NCBI GenBank assembly: GCA_046290495.1
Contig: JBKAGT010000006.1
Span: 310,001 to 374,000 of the forward strand
DNA: 64,000 bases
Direction: 5' to 3'
Source: PGYR01 sp046290495
GTDB taxonomy: Bacteria > Bacteroidota > Ignavibacteria > Kapaibacteriales > UBA2268
Below are positions 8,255 to 16,314 of this stretch, in pieces. A model generated the notes under the pieces. That model was not told the origin of the DNA. It worked only from the letters and a program-made list of their open reading frames with translations, and ran no database searches. Positions within the stretch are counted from its first letter, which is position 1. Every line of letters begins with the position of its first letter. Position numbers and translations under genes: made by a program.

Positions 8255-11200
8255 ATGAATAAAAAAATAATAATTGCATTTATTACATCGCTGATTATGA
8301 GCTCTTATAGCTTACATTCAGCAGTAATAAACTCTACAGAGAATGGAGGGAATTGGGCTGATGAGTCAACATGGGTTGGCGGTAAAGTCCCAAGTGCGGA
8401 AGACGATGTTGTAATTAATGGATTAGTTATCACCAATGGTGGTAGCTACTCTACAAAAACTTACAGAGCAAATAAATTGACAATTGCAGAAGGTGGTAAG
8501 ATACTCAGAGAAGGCGAAGGTTCTGGTGGCTACACAATTCTTGAAGTGAATGGAAACTTAATTAATAACGGTGAGTTAATTGATTTGGCAAATTGGCTGG
8601 ATTTGAGAGTCAGTGGTAATTTAACTAACAATGGAGTTTTCAAACCACGAACTGTCAATATGATAGGTACTAACGTAACTTTGAATACACAAAAGCCCAT
8701 AGAATGTGAGGCATTAAATATAAATGTAGAAGATGATTATGTAACTCCAGAAACTGATTTGAAAATTAGAAACTGTTATGTAAAGAGTTCGAAAGATCAG
8801 TATATAAAAATGGGATCACATAAATTATATTTGGAAAGTGATACTATTAAATATGATGGTTATTATGGTAAATTTACTTCTAACTCAAGAATGACAATCG
8901 ATTTGACATTTGATGATAAAGGAGTTATGAATCTTGAAAATTCCATATATCGAGGTACAGTTAGCGGTGACGTCACCATAACAAGTAATGAATATGCTTT
9001 TTTAGAATCAAGTGACTTTGAAGATGACTTAAACATAGCAGAGGGGACTAGACTTAGTGCACAAGAAAATTTAATCACTGTAAGGGTAATGGGTGATTTC
9101 TACAATAATGGAGTTATGAACTATGATTCTGTAAGAACAGATGGAACAGTTGCTCCAGCAAGAAGCACTAAACTATATGTTTATGGTGATTATAATAATA
9201 GCTCTATAACTGGTAGAACAGATTTCTATATAGTAACCGATGGGGGCACTAATAATATTTATGGCAATATAGACGGATATGTTAAGATAATGGACACAGA
9301 AGATAGTGAACACAAAGATGGCCAAATATTAATAGATAGCAAAGTAGAAATTGGTGGTAGGTTAGATGTTTATACAGATATGTTAATTGATACGAGTGGG
9401 CATTTGAAACTAACTTATGATGGTGGATCACAATTCTATAAAAATTCGAGTTCAGAAGTAGAAAATAACGGTACTTTTGATCGAGTTCATAGGGTTAATA
9501 ATAACTGGAATTACAGACATTTTGATGATGAACCAGGTACATATATTGACTATGAGCTTAGAGATTGGGAAGGTGAATTAAACAGTGTTTATGTAACTAC
9601 CTACAATAACCAGACTCACCCTGCTTTGGCAGGTACTTCTAACAGATGGTGGAGAGTTGAATCTGATGATAATTTTACTGATTTGCAATACACATTGAAA
9701 TTATATTATGATGAAAGTCAGCTAAATGGTCAAAGCGAAGACGAGATTAATGTATTCAGATCGAATGATAAAGGTAAAACTTGGGAAGTTGTTTCTATTA
9801 GAGAATATGTAGAGCACAACAAGGAAGAAAACTACTTTTCTATAGGAACATGGTCTAATAAGGAATCACTTCTGACTGAGTTTGGTGATTTTGTAATTGG
9901 TACGGGGGACGCAACTGTTCCAGTAGAATCTCCATTGGTTATGAACCTAACTGGTAGAGAAGATGTAAGATTGGGTGCTCCAAATCCATTTACAGTTACA
10001 ATAGATAACATTACTAACAAAAGAACAGAAGATTACATACTGCCTATAGATGTAGGTGATGAAATTGAGTTCATGTATTTCGAGTTTACTCATAACAATG
10101 GAGTGGAAAGAGTTCCATTTGACTCTATGGGATTAAAAAGTGATAACACAGCCCTTCTTTTTATCCCTGCTTTAGAACCAAATGAGACAATTAGTTTTGA
10201 CTTTGTTGTTAAGGGGATTGAATCGAAAGAATCTGGTAAGGTGTTGGATTCAAAATCGATTTTAGTAGGTGCGGTAGGAGACAAAGCACAAGATGGGATT
10301 GTAGGTGCGTTAGTAGGTTATGTTAATAGTGTATTCTCATTGAGCGATAAGGAGAGGTCTGAATACGCTCGTGGTCTTAACTTAACTGTCCAGCAAACAA
10401 GACACGAGAAAAAAACTTATGGACGTGGTGTCACTGCTTTGCGAACAGTACTCAAGAAAGGGGTAGAAAAAGCCTCTGAATCCAATCCGGCTACATCATT
10501 GGTTTACAAAGTTGGCTCTGCAATTGAAACTGTTTCTGAAGTAGCACCAACTCTTAGACAAAGACTGTTCTATTGGTTTTATAAAGAAACTGGACTTTAC
10601 GGAGTTGAGGAATCGAAGGTTGCTGGTGGTACATCGCAAGATGTGAGAATGGTAAAATCATGGGACCCAAATGAGAAGACTGGTCCTTCGGGATACGGTG
10701 AGGATAATTATCTAAAAGATGCAGGTACTTTCACTTATAACATTTCGTTTGAAAACAAAAAGGAAGCAACTGCTCCTGCTTATAAGATTGAGATATTAGA
10801 CACATTGTCTAATTTATTCGATCCAGAAACAGTTGAGTTTCGTAGTACTAGCCACTCGGAGAGTAATGATTGGACTGTAGAAAGAGAGGGGAACATTCTT
10901 CGTTGGTATGTGGAAGGAATAGAGCTGCCGCCAAATGCGAATCCACCTGAGGGTGAAGGTTATGTTTCTTTCAGCGTGAAGCTCAATGATGGTGTTGAAT
11001 CAGGTGAAATAATTGAAAACAGAGCTACAATTGTATTCGACGAGAATGCACCAATAACAACCAACACTTGGGTTAACGTACTTGATGGAATTTCACCCAA
11101 TACTACTGAAATAACTGCTGCTTACGACAAGCAAAATGAAGTGATAAACTTAGAGTTAGACGTAGAAGACAATGAAGGTGGTAGCGGAATAGGTGAAATT

Positions 11201-11647
11201 GCTTATTTCGTCTCAGTAGATGGAAAGCCATTTAGAATATTAGGATATGGATTTGAAAAAGCAATTAGCTTTAACACTTCTTCGGATAGTGGTTCGGTTT
11301 ATAGATTCTACGCTGTAACTTCTGACAATGTAGGCAACCAAGAAAGTGCAGTTCCTGAAGTAGTAGAACTTGATATAACTGGTCCATCCAAAGTTGAAGA
11401 AAATAGATTGCAAATACCAATTAGTGTCTATCCAAATCCAGTTCAAAATTATGTAAATATTGACCTGCTCAATGCAGAGGGAATTTACAGTTATGAGCTA
11501 TATGAACTGAGTGGCAGACCAATTAAAAATGGGGAAATAATAGGTCAAAGCTCAATTGGAATATCTGATTTGACAAGCGGTGTTTATCTATTAAAAATTA
11601 CTAAAGACAATAAATTTAAAGTCTTCAAGCTTGTAAAAGAAGATTAG
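8255..11647 (+). CDS. T9SS-sorted secreted protein with G8-like start and DUF7619-like domain
   Basis: A 1,130-residue exported protein. After an N-terminal signal (IIIAFITSLIMSSYSLHSA), residues 25-60 hold a GGNWADESTWVGGKVPSAED block like those that open G8/parallel-beta-helix surface proteins, then a long beta-rich region with NNG repeats. Residues about 802-950 (SWDPNEKTGPSGYG to IVFDENAPITTNTW) match the DUF7619 domain found just before C-terminal sorting signals. A T9SS type A sorting domain begins at VYPNPVQNYVNID (residue 1058) and ends GVYLLKITKDNKFKVFKLV. It is probably surface-anchored or released. It shares a transcript with the lipoprotein gene upstream and ends in an intrinsic terminator. 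Confidence 0.85.
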   Translation: MNKKIIIAFITSLIMSSYSLHSAVINSTENGGNWADESTWVGGKVPSAEDDVVINGLVITNGGSYSTKTYRANKLTIAEGGKILREGEGSGGYTILEVNGNLINNGELIDLANWLDLRVSGNLTNNGVFKPRTVNMIGTNVTLNTQKPIECEALNINVEDDYVTPETDLKIRNCYVKSSKDQYIKMGSHKLYLESDTIKYDGYYGKFTSNSRMTIDLTFDDKGVMNLENSIYRGTVSGDVTITSNEYAFLESSDFEDDLNIAEGTRLSAQENLITVRVMGDFYNNGVMNYDSVRTDGTVAPARSTKLYVYGDYNNSSITGRTDFYIVTDGGTNNIYGNIDGYVKIMDTEDSEHKDGQILIDSKVEIGGRLDVYTDMLIDTSGHLKLTYDGGSQFYKNSSSEVENNGTFDRVHRVNNNWNYRHFDDEPGTYIDYELRDWEGELNSVYVTTYNNQTHPALAGTSNRWWRVESDDNFTDLQYTLKLYYDESQLNGQSEDEINVFRSNDKGKTWEVVSIREYVEHNKEENYFSIGTWSNKESLLTEFGDFVIGTGDATVPVESPLVMNLTGREDVRLGAPNPFTVTIDNITNKRTEDYILPIDVGDEIEFMYFEFTHNNGVERVPFDSMGLKSDNTALLFIPALEPNETISFDFVVKGIESKESGKVLDSKSILVGAVGDKAQDGIVGALVGYVNSVFSLSDKERSEYARGLNLTVQQTRHEKKTYGRGVTALRTVLKKGVEKASESNPATSLVYKVGSAIETVSEVAPTLRQRLFYWFYKETGLYGVEESKVAGGTSQDVRMVKSWDPNEKTGPSGYGEDNYLKDAGTFTYNISFENKKEATAPAYKIEILDTLSNLFDPETVEFRSTSHSESNDWTVEREGNILRWYVEGIELPPNANPPEGEGYVSFSVKLNDGVESGEIIENRATIVFDENAPITTNTWVNVLDGISPNTTEITAAYDKQNEVINLELDVEDNEGGSGIGEIAYFVSVDGKPFRILGYGFEKAISFNTSSDSGSVYRFYAVTSDNVGNQESAVPEVVELDITGPSKVEENRLQIPISVYPNPVQNYVNIDLLNAEGIYSYELYELSGRPIKNGEIIGQSSIGISDLTSGVYLLKITKDNKFKVFKLVKED

Positions 11648-11670
11648 TACTTAACTATTTAAAATTCATA

Positions 11671-11706
11671 AAGCACCTTTATCTATTTAAAAAGGTGCTT
11701 TTTTTA
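11671..11706 (+). terminator. intrinsic terminator overlapping the end of the convergent acetyltransferase gene
   Basis: 10-bp perfect stem AAGCACCTTT (11671-11680) / AAAGGTGCTT (11691-11700), then TTTTTT. The right arm also encodes the last codons of the minus-strand gene. Confidence 0.8.
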
Positions 11707-12190
11707 TATAAACTACACCATCAGTATTATCAAACTTGAAATCATGAGAATACTTCATTCCGATTTTTTCTAGTACACGAATTGATGCTATATTTTCCTT
11801 CATAGCTCTACCAAAAAGCTTACTAATATTGAGTGAGTTAAAAGCATAATCGATGCAAGCTGCTGCTGATTCTGAGGCATAACCATGCCCCCAATACTTT
11901 CTGAAGAATCGAAAACCTAAATCAAGTTCATCTTTCTCCTTAGTATATTTTATACCACACCATCCTATAAATTCATTAGTTGAGTTCAGAATTACTGCCC
12001 ACCGTCCATAGCCATATTTCTTGTAGTGATTGTAGTTTAAAATGAATTCTTGGGCTTCTTCTATATTTTTAAATGGTGGATCGCCTGTGTATTTTATTAC
12101 TTCAGGGTCAGAATTAAGCTCATAAAAAGACTTAGCATCACTTAGTTCAAACTCTCTTAGTGTTAATCTTTTTGTTTTTAGGATTGTCAT
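11687..12190 (-). CDS. GNAT N-acetyltransferase (RimJ/RimL type)
   Basis: A 167-residue GNAT protein. It starts TILKTKRLTLREFELSDA, as RimJ/RimL-type enzymes do, and has the acetyl-CoA-binding YWGHGYASESAAACIDYAF motif and ENIASIRVLEKIGM near the end. These enzymes acetylate alpha-amino groups of ribosomal proteins or small amines; the substrate here is unknown. Its final codons lie inside the terminator stem of the convergent T9SS gene. The start codon lies within a 28-bp repeat also present at 16287-16314, where the same first six residues (MTILKT) are encoded after the 553-aa gene. This suggests the gene was once coupled to that gene. Confidence 0.85.
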   Translation of the reverse strand: MTILKTKRLTLREFELSDAKSFYELNSDPEVIKYTGDPPFKNIEEAQEFILNYNHYKKYGYGRWAVILNSTNEFIGWCGIKYTKEKDELDLGFRFFRKYWGHGYASESAAACIDYAFNSLNISKLFGRAMKENIASIRVLEKIGMKYSHDFKFDNTDGVVYIKKAPF

Positions 12191-12201
12191 GGTTAGATGG
12201 G
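12174..12201. repeat. direct repeat, copy 1, flanking the XrtN module
   Basis: 28 nt that match 16287-16314 at 25 of 28 positions. This copy spans the acetyltransferase start codon and 11 nt upstream of it. The 4,085 bp between the copies hold the exosortase, its VIT target and the leader region. Confidence 0.7.
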
Positions 12202-12210
12202 TTTATTATT

Positions 12211-13593
12211 CTATTCAAATAAGTTTGTACTTAGTAGTTTTTTTGATTTTGAAATAAGTAGTTTTTTATCATAACTAATTATATTCACTAACTGATAATC
12301 TGTACCTTCTAATAAATTATCCTTTCTCCATTCAAATTGCGATTTAGTTTTGTGTGTACCAGAATCATACCACCAAGTTGAAAATAGTTTGTCGTCACCT
12401 TGAGTTAAAGTACAAAAATAAACTTCTGTATCTAACATGTTTATTGTCGATTCATTCTCAACTTTGTAACCACTACCTTTCCAACAAATCAAAGGTGAGT
12501 GTTCAGCAGAATAAAATTTAGCACTGGGTTTTATATAAATTAACACTTCATTGTTCTCGTATTTTAAAACACCCAATTCCTCTTCACTACATTTATAGTT
12601 TTCTGAGTCTAATGATATAGAGTGTTTATCTAGCTTTATTGGATCAACTTTATGGATTTTATTATACCTTATAAGAGTTAATGAAATAATTAAGATCATA
12701 AAAATAACAATTGATGTTTTTGAAAACCCTTTAGGAGTATTAAACTTTTTTGGCTCCACATATTTCATCGGTAATAATTTTACTAAATACCAAAGCGGAA
12801 GTACAACATAAACACAAAAGCAGATGATACCTATCAGTTCATGTGATAAAGTATTTGGCGGCGATTTAAAAACAACCAGCAATATAATTCTAAATAAATT
12901 TGATTTAGTTGATAACAGAAAGGATAAAATTAATACGCTAAACACAGTTGTAGTTGAGTATTTAGTATTAGTTTTTTTTTCATTTAGTGACAAAAGAACC
13001 ATACTAACAAAGAAGCTCATTATCATCATATTAAGACCTAAGCATTCCGGATCAACAGTAAATGGATTGCCTGATACAATAAGCTGATTTCCCATTTGCC
13101 CAATATCAGAGTATATAAGCTTCAGTATTTTACTTGCAAATTCAGTTAAGAGCAATCTAATTTCGAACCCAATAACTTTGTTAAAATGATTGGTAATAGG
13201 TGATATTATCAAAATTAATAATATTGGGAGATCTGATATTTTACCATAAATTGACTCATATACAAATAACAATGAACTGATTACAGCAAAGTAATATACA
13301 GTTTCTAATTTAAGTACTATAAAAGTTGCTAATAGAATCAATGCAACTAATCCATACCTAAATGATTTTAGGTCGCTATTCTTTGAAATTAAAATTGGTA
13401 GAACAATAATAAAAAGTATCAGATTAAAATCTAACAACATATACTGGCTTACCTTACTGTAAGCTAAAGTAATTATTGTGAGAATTGATATTAATGCAAT
13501 TACTAATTTTTTATCTAAAAAATCAATCAAGCCTTGAATCTCTTTTTGTAAATGATTAATACTATTAAACAAAATAAGCTGATTAATACCCAT
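12211..13593 (-). CDS. xrtN: exosortase, XrtN type, with EpsI-like C-terminal domain
   Basis: About 460 residues: roughly eight membrane helices (residues 30-285), one more near 293-310, then a soluble domain. The exosortase catalytic set is visible: Cys184 in DPECLGLNMM, Arg235 in SNLFRIILLVV and His251 in LSHELIGIICF. The C-terminal part holds SAEHSPLICWKGSGYKVE, which resembles the EpsI domain fused to some exosortases. Exosortases cleave PEP-CTERM tails in the inner membrane. The gene directly upstream encodes just such a protein. With the ATG at 13593 it overlaps that gene by 67 nt; a TTG at 13530 would instead overlap its stop as TTGA, and it leaves the first helix intact. Confidence 0.8.
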   Translation of the reverse strand: MGINQLILFNSINHLQKEIQGLIDFLDKKLVIALISILTIITLAYSKVSQYMLLDFNLILFIIVLPILISKNSDLKSFRYGLVALILLATFIVLKLETVYYFAVISSLLFVYESIYGKISDLPILLILIISPITNHFNKVIGFEIRLLLTEFASKILKLIYSDIGQMGNQLIVSGNPFTVDPECLGLNMMIMSFFVSMVLLSLNEKKTNTKYSTTTVFSVLILSFLLSTKSNLFRIILLVVFKSPPNTLSHELIGIICFCVYVVLPLWYLVKLLPMKYVEPKKFNTPKGFSKTSIVIFMILIISLTLIRYNKIHKVDPIKLDKHSISLDSENYKCSEEELGVLKYENNEVLIYIKPSAKFYSAEHSPLICWKGSGYKVENESTINMLDTEVYFCTLTQGDDKLFSTWWYDSGTHKTKSQFEWRKDNLLEGTDYQLVNIISYDKKLLISKSKKLLSTNLFE

Positions 13594-16025
13594 TCATGTG
13601 GTTCAGGAACAGCACCAGAAGATTTCATAGAAGCATTTTTCAAGCTGTTTTTGTTTTCATCTATTTCAAATCTTTCATAATCTTTCAATGTTTCTAAAAC
13701 AATAAGTGACGATATTGGGCTAACAATATATGCTTCGTTTACTATTTCAACTAATTCCTTAACCTCTTTATTCTTTTTGCCAAAATACTTATTGCCATAT
13801 TTTCTCATAAGATCAGAATATGAGAATAATCTAAGTAGATGATCAGGTGCTTTGGAATCACTAACTACCGTGTCTCGCAGAATACTAACATCTGCGACAT
13901 CAATGTCTATTCTATTAGTATCACTTTGTTCGGCAGGAAATTTACTTTCACCAATTATTTTTTTGTATTCATTAAAATTGCCAGTGTAAAAATTAAAAAC
14001 CTGATATTCCTTCAAAGTTTTAAGATAGGGAGTTGTAGTTTTACCAAACTGAAATACTTTCAATTTACTTGATTGTTTGCCTAAACCATTTATTAAATTT
14101 TTATAAAATTTAGTTTCCTCTATATCTGATAGATTAGGAGAAAGCTCTCCAGATTTAGTCACAACCAGAGAATTTGCATTGTTGTCTATAAAATGGAATG
14201 GAAAAAGACTAAAATTTTTATTACTTAATTTTTTAAATAAATCTGTTTTGTTGGATTTATTTAATTCATAAATTTTATCATTATAAACATATATTTTTTT
14301 GTCTTTGGCTTCTTTAATAATAGAGTTGAACTCTTCTTCATCCCAACTGCTATTCAAATCTATATAAACGTTTTGAATTTTAGTTGAAGACCAATTAATT
14401 TCTTTATCTTTTACATGGTAACTATAGTCACCGTAATTGAAATTCGATTTTGAGAGAGTTGTTGAATTAAGAGAGAGTTTCCAATCATTTCTATAATTAC
14501 CAGTGTAAATATACTTCTGATCTATATCCTTGGTAAAGCCGCTAGGTAGGTTTATTTCACCTGTATCATTTTCGCTTTCAATCTGTACAACTGTAGTTTC
14601 TGATGCATTCTCAAAGTAGGGGCCTTCTATATAAATGTTATGAAAAGTGAGGAGGTCACCTTCCTTTTCAAGTGGGGAGGTTACCCCTATTTTAAAAATT
14701 CTATTTTCACTTGGAGTGCAAGGAAATACTGTTACTGTCAATCTATTGCCCTCTTGCCAGTGCATAAGTGCAGGGTCACGTCGTTCTACTCCTACTATAC
14801 TAACATAAGCACTATCTGCTTTTGACTTTGTCGTTAGTCTTGACTTTTCTTCCTTTCCTTCTATCCAAAGCGACAATGAAGTAGCTACCGAGCCATCAGG
14901 TAAATGGAATGTATAAATAGCTTCTTGTTGATCGTTTTTCCAACTGTTAGTATTCTTAATTGTAAAAATTTTCTCAGAGTAAGCAAATCGAAAATCAGGA
15001 TAAATTTTTATATTATTCAATATATCTGTAGTAGTCAAATCTTCACTTGACCATAGTCTTCTATGGCTATGATGTCGGGCATTAAAATTAGATTTTAGTA
15101 GCTTTACTCTAGTTTCAATATCAATATTTAAATCACCAAAAAATGTAAGTCCTATATTAACTAATGGGTCGTGAGCTCTTCTCTGATCAAAACTTCTATT
15201 TCCTCGTAAAAAATTACCCTCAAAACCAAAAGAGTCAAATACATACTTCCCTTTTATTATATCGGATGTGAATGAATCTGTTCCAATATCTTGACTTAAT
15301 AATAACCATATAGGTAGTTTGTTATCAGGACGTAATACTATGGATGAGTTAGCTTTATGAATTTTGGATTGTATTGAATCCCATTTAGATAAATAAAGTG
15401 ATATTCCTATTAAGGGTATAGTCAGGCCTATAACAAAGAAAATAATATTTTGTTTAGTCTTTTTCAGGTTTGCAATAATTATCGAGGTTAGTATCAGAAT
15501 AAGTAGTGGTACAAATAAACTAAAAGTAATTCCAAAGAAGATTAATCCAAATATCCCGACAAGGTAGGTAGGGGATAAATGAATTGCAAAGTATAAAACA
15601 AAAATTGAGCTAATTCCGTATAGAAAATATACTAAATTAGTAACAAGTGGAGGGAACTTCTCTATTTGCCCTAACAAAAGTATAGAGACAACTGTTAAGC
15701 CTAGATATATCATCACCCAGGATGGAAAGTGACCAAATAGCTCAATTGTATTATTTAAAATAAAGCAAAGTAGAAAAAAATTTGATAGTATAATTGTTGT
15801 TAATACTTTCCCTTCTTTTAAGTAGCTTAGATTTTTTTGTTTTTTTAGTGAAGCTAGGACTAAGTATGCTAGGTTCAATATAAAACCAACGAAGAAAAAC
15901 AAAATATTTGAGTCATTTGATTCAACTTTTATAATACTCGAAATATATAGAAATGAAAAACAAATAGTTGTTAATATATATCCTATAACTAAAAGTTTAT
16001 TTTCTGGCCAATTTGATTTAGACAT
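13527..16025 (-). CDS. XrtN-system VIT domain protein with PEP-CTERM-like tail
   Basis: An 832-residue membrane protein. About eight hydrophobic segments fill residues 8-215. The middle holds a VIT domain, best seen in VGVERRDPALMHWQEGN and TVFPCTPSENRIFKIGVTSPL (about 411-455). The C-terminus is a textbook exosortase signal: Pro-Glu-Pro at 807-809 (VPEPHEW), one membrane helix, and a basic KKRFKA end. This is the architecture of the VIT protein dedicated to exosortase N, the product of the gene immediately downstream. VIT domains otherwise occur in inter-alpha-trypsin inhibitor proteins and often partner VWA domains; no VWA domain was seen here. Its cell role is unknown. Confidence 0.8.
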   Translation of the reverse strand: MSKSNWPENKLLVIGYILTTICFSFLYISSIIKVESNDSNILFFFVGFILNLAYLVLASLKKQKNLSYLKEGKVLTTIILSNFFLLCFILNNTIELFGHFPSWVMIYLGLTVVSILLLGQIEKFPPLVTNLVYFLYGISSIFVLYFAIHLSPTYLVGIFGLIFFGITFSLFVPLLILILTSIIIANLKKTKQNIIFFVIGLTIPLIGISLYLSKWDSIQSKIHKANSSIVLRPDNKLPIWLLLSQDIGTDSFTSDIIKGKYVFDSFGFEGNFLRGNRSFDQRRAHDPLVNIGLTFFGDLNIDIETRVKLLKSNFNARHHSHRRLWSSEDLTTTDILNNIKIYPDFRFAYSEKIFTIKNTNSWKNDQQEAIYTFHLPDGSVATSLSLWIEGKEEKSRLTTKSKADSAYVSIVGVERRDPALMHWQEGNRLTVTVFPCTPSENRIFKIGVTSPLEKEGDLLTFHNIYIEGPYFENASETTVVQIESENDTGEINLPSGFTKDIDQKYIYTGNYRNDWKLSLNSTTLSKSNFNYGDYSYHVKDKEINWSSTKIQNVYIDLNSSWDEEEFNSIIKEAKDKKIYVYNDKIYELNKSNKTDLFKKLSNKNFSLFPFHFIDNNANSLVVTKSGELSPNLSDIEETKFYKNLINGLGKQSSKLKVFQFGKTTTPYLKTLKEYQVFNFYTGNFNEYKKIIGESKFPAEQSDTNRIDIDVADVSILRDTVVSDSKAPDHLLRLFSYSDLMRKYGNKYFGKKNKEVKELVEIVNEAYIVSPISSLIVLETLKDYERFEIDENKNSLKNASMKSSGAVPEPHEWVLISLFCLIVLIIYKKRFKA

Positions 16026-16264
16026 ATCTGGAATGGGGTTTAGTTTGTAAATGGAATGATTTCTAAAGCTTACGGAGGGTATTTATTTGATGTTTCAAAT
16101 TATCAGCAAAACAATATCTTTATTTTTTTCGCCAAACTTCTTTGTCTTAGCGATAATTAATTACTATTTCTATAATTACTATAATTTTGACGGAACGCTC
16201 TAGTTCTTGCTCATCTACTGCAAAGTTAAGCACTTATAGACAGCTTAACATCATATAAATTAGA

Positions 16265-16303
16265 CTAAATTTCATTGAAAATTGTGGTTTTTAGAATTGT
16301 CAT
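16265..16303 (-). pseudogene. possible remnant of the acetyltransferase 5' end
   Basis: ATG at 16303 overlaps the stop of the 553-aa gene as ATGA and reads MTILKTTIFNEI then stop. Its first six residues equal those of the acetyltransferase at 12190. I read it as a leftover of an ancestral junction, not a working gene. Confidence 0.35.
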
Positions 16304-16314
16304 GGTTTGGTGGG
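16287..16314. repeat. direct repeat, copy 2, flanking the XrtN module
   Basis: 28 nt matching 12174-12201 at 25 of 28 positions. It spans the last codons and stop of the 553-aa gene and the first codons of the acetyltransferase-like remnant. The remaining leader 16026-16286 is AT-rich and probably carries the promoter of the VIT gene; no clear box was identified. Confidence 0.7.
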
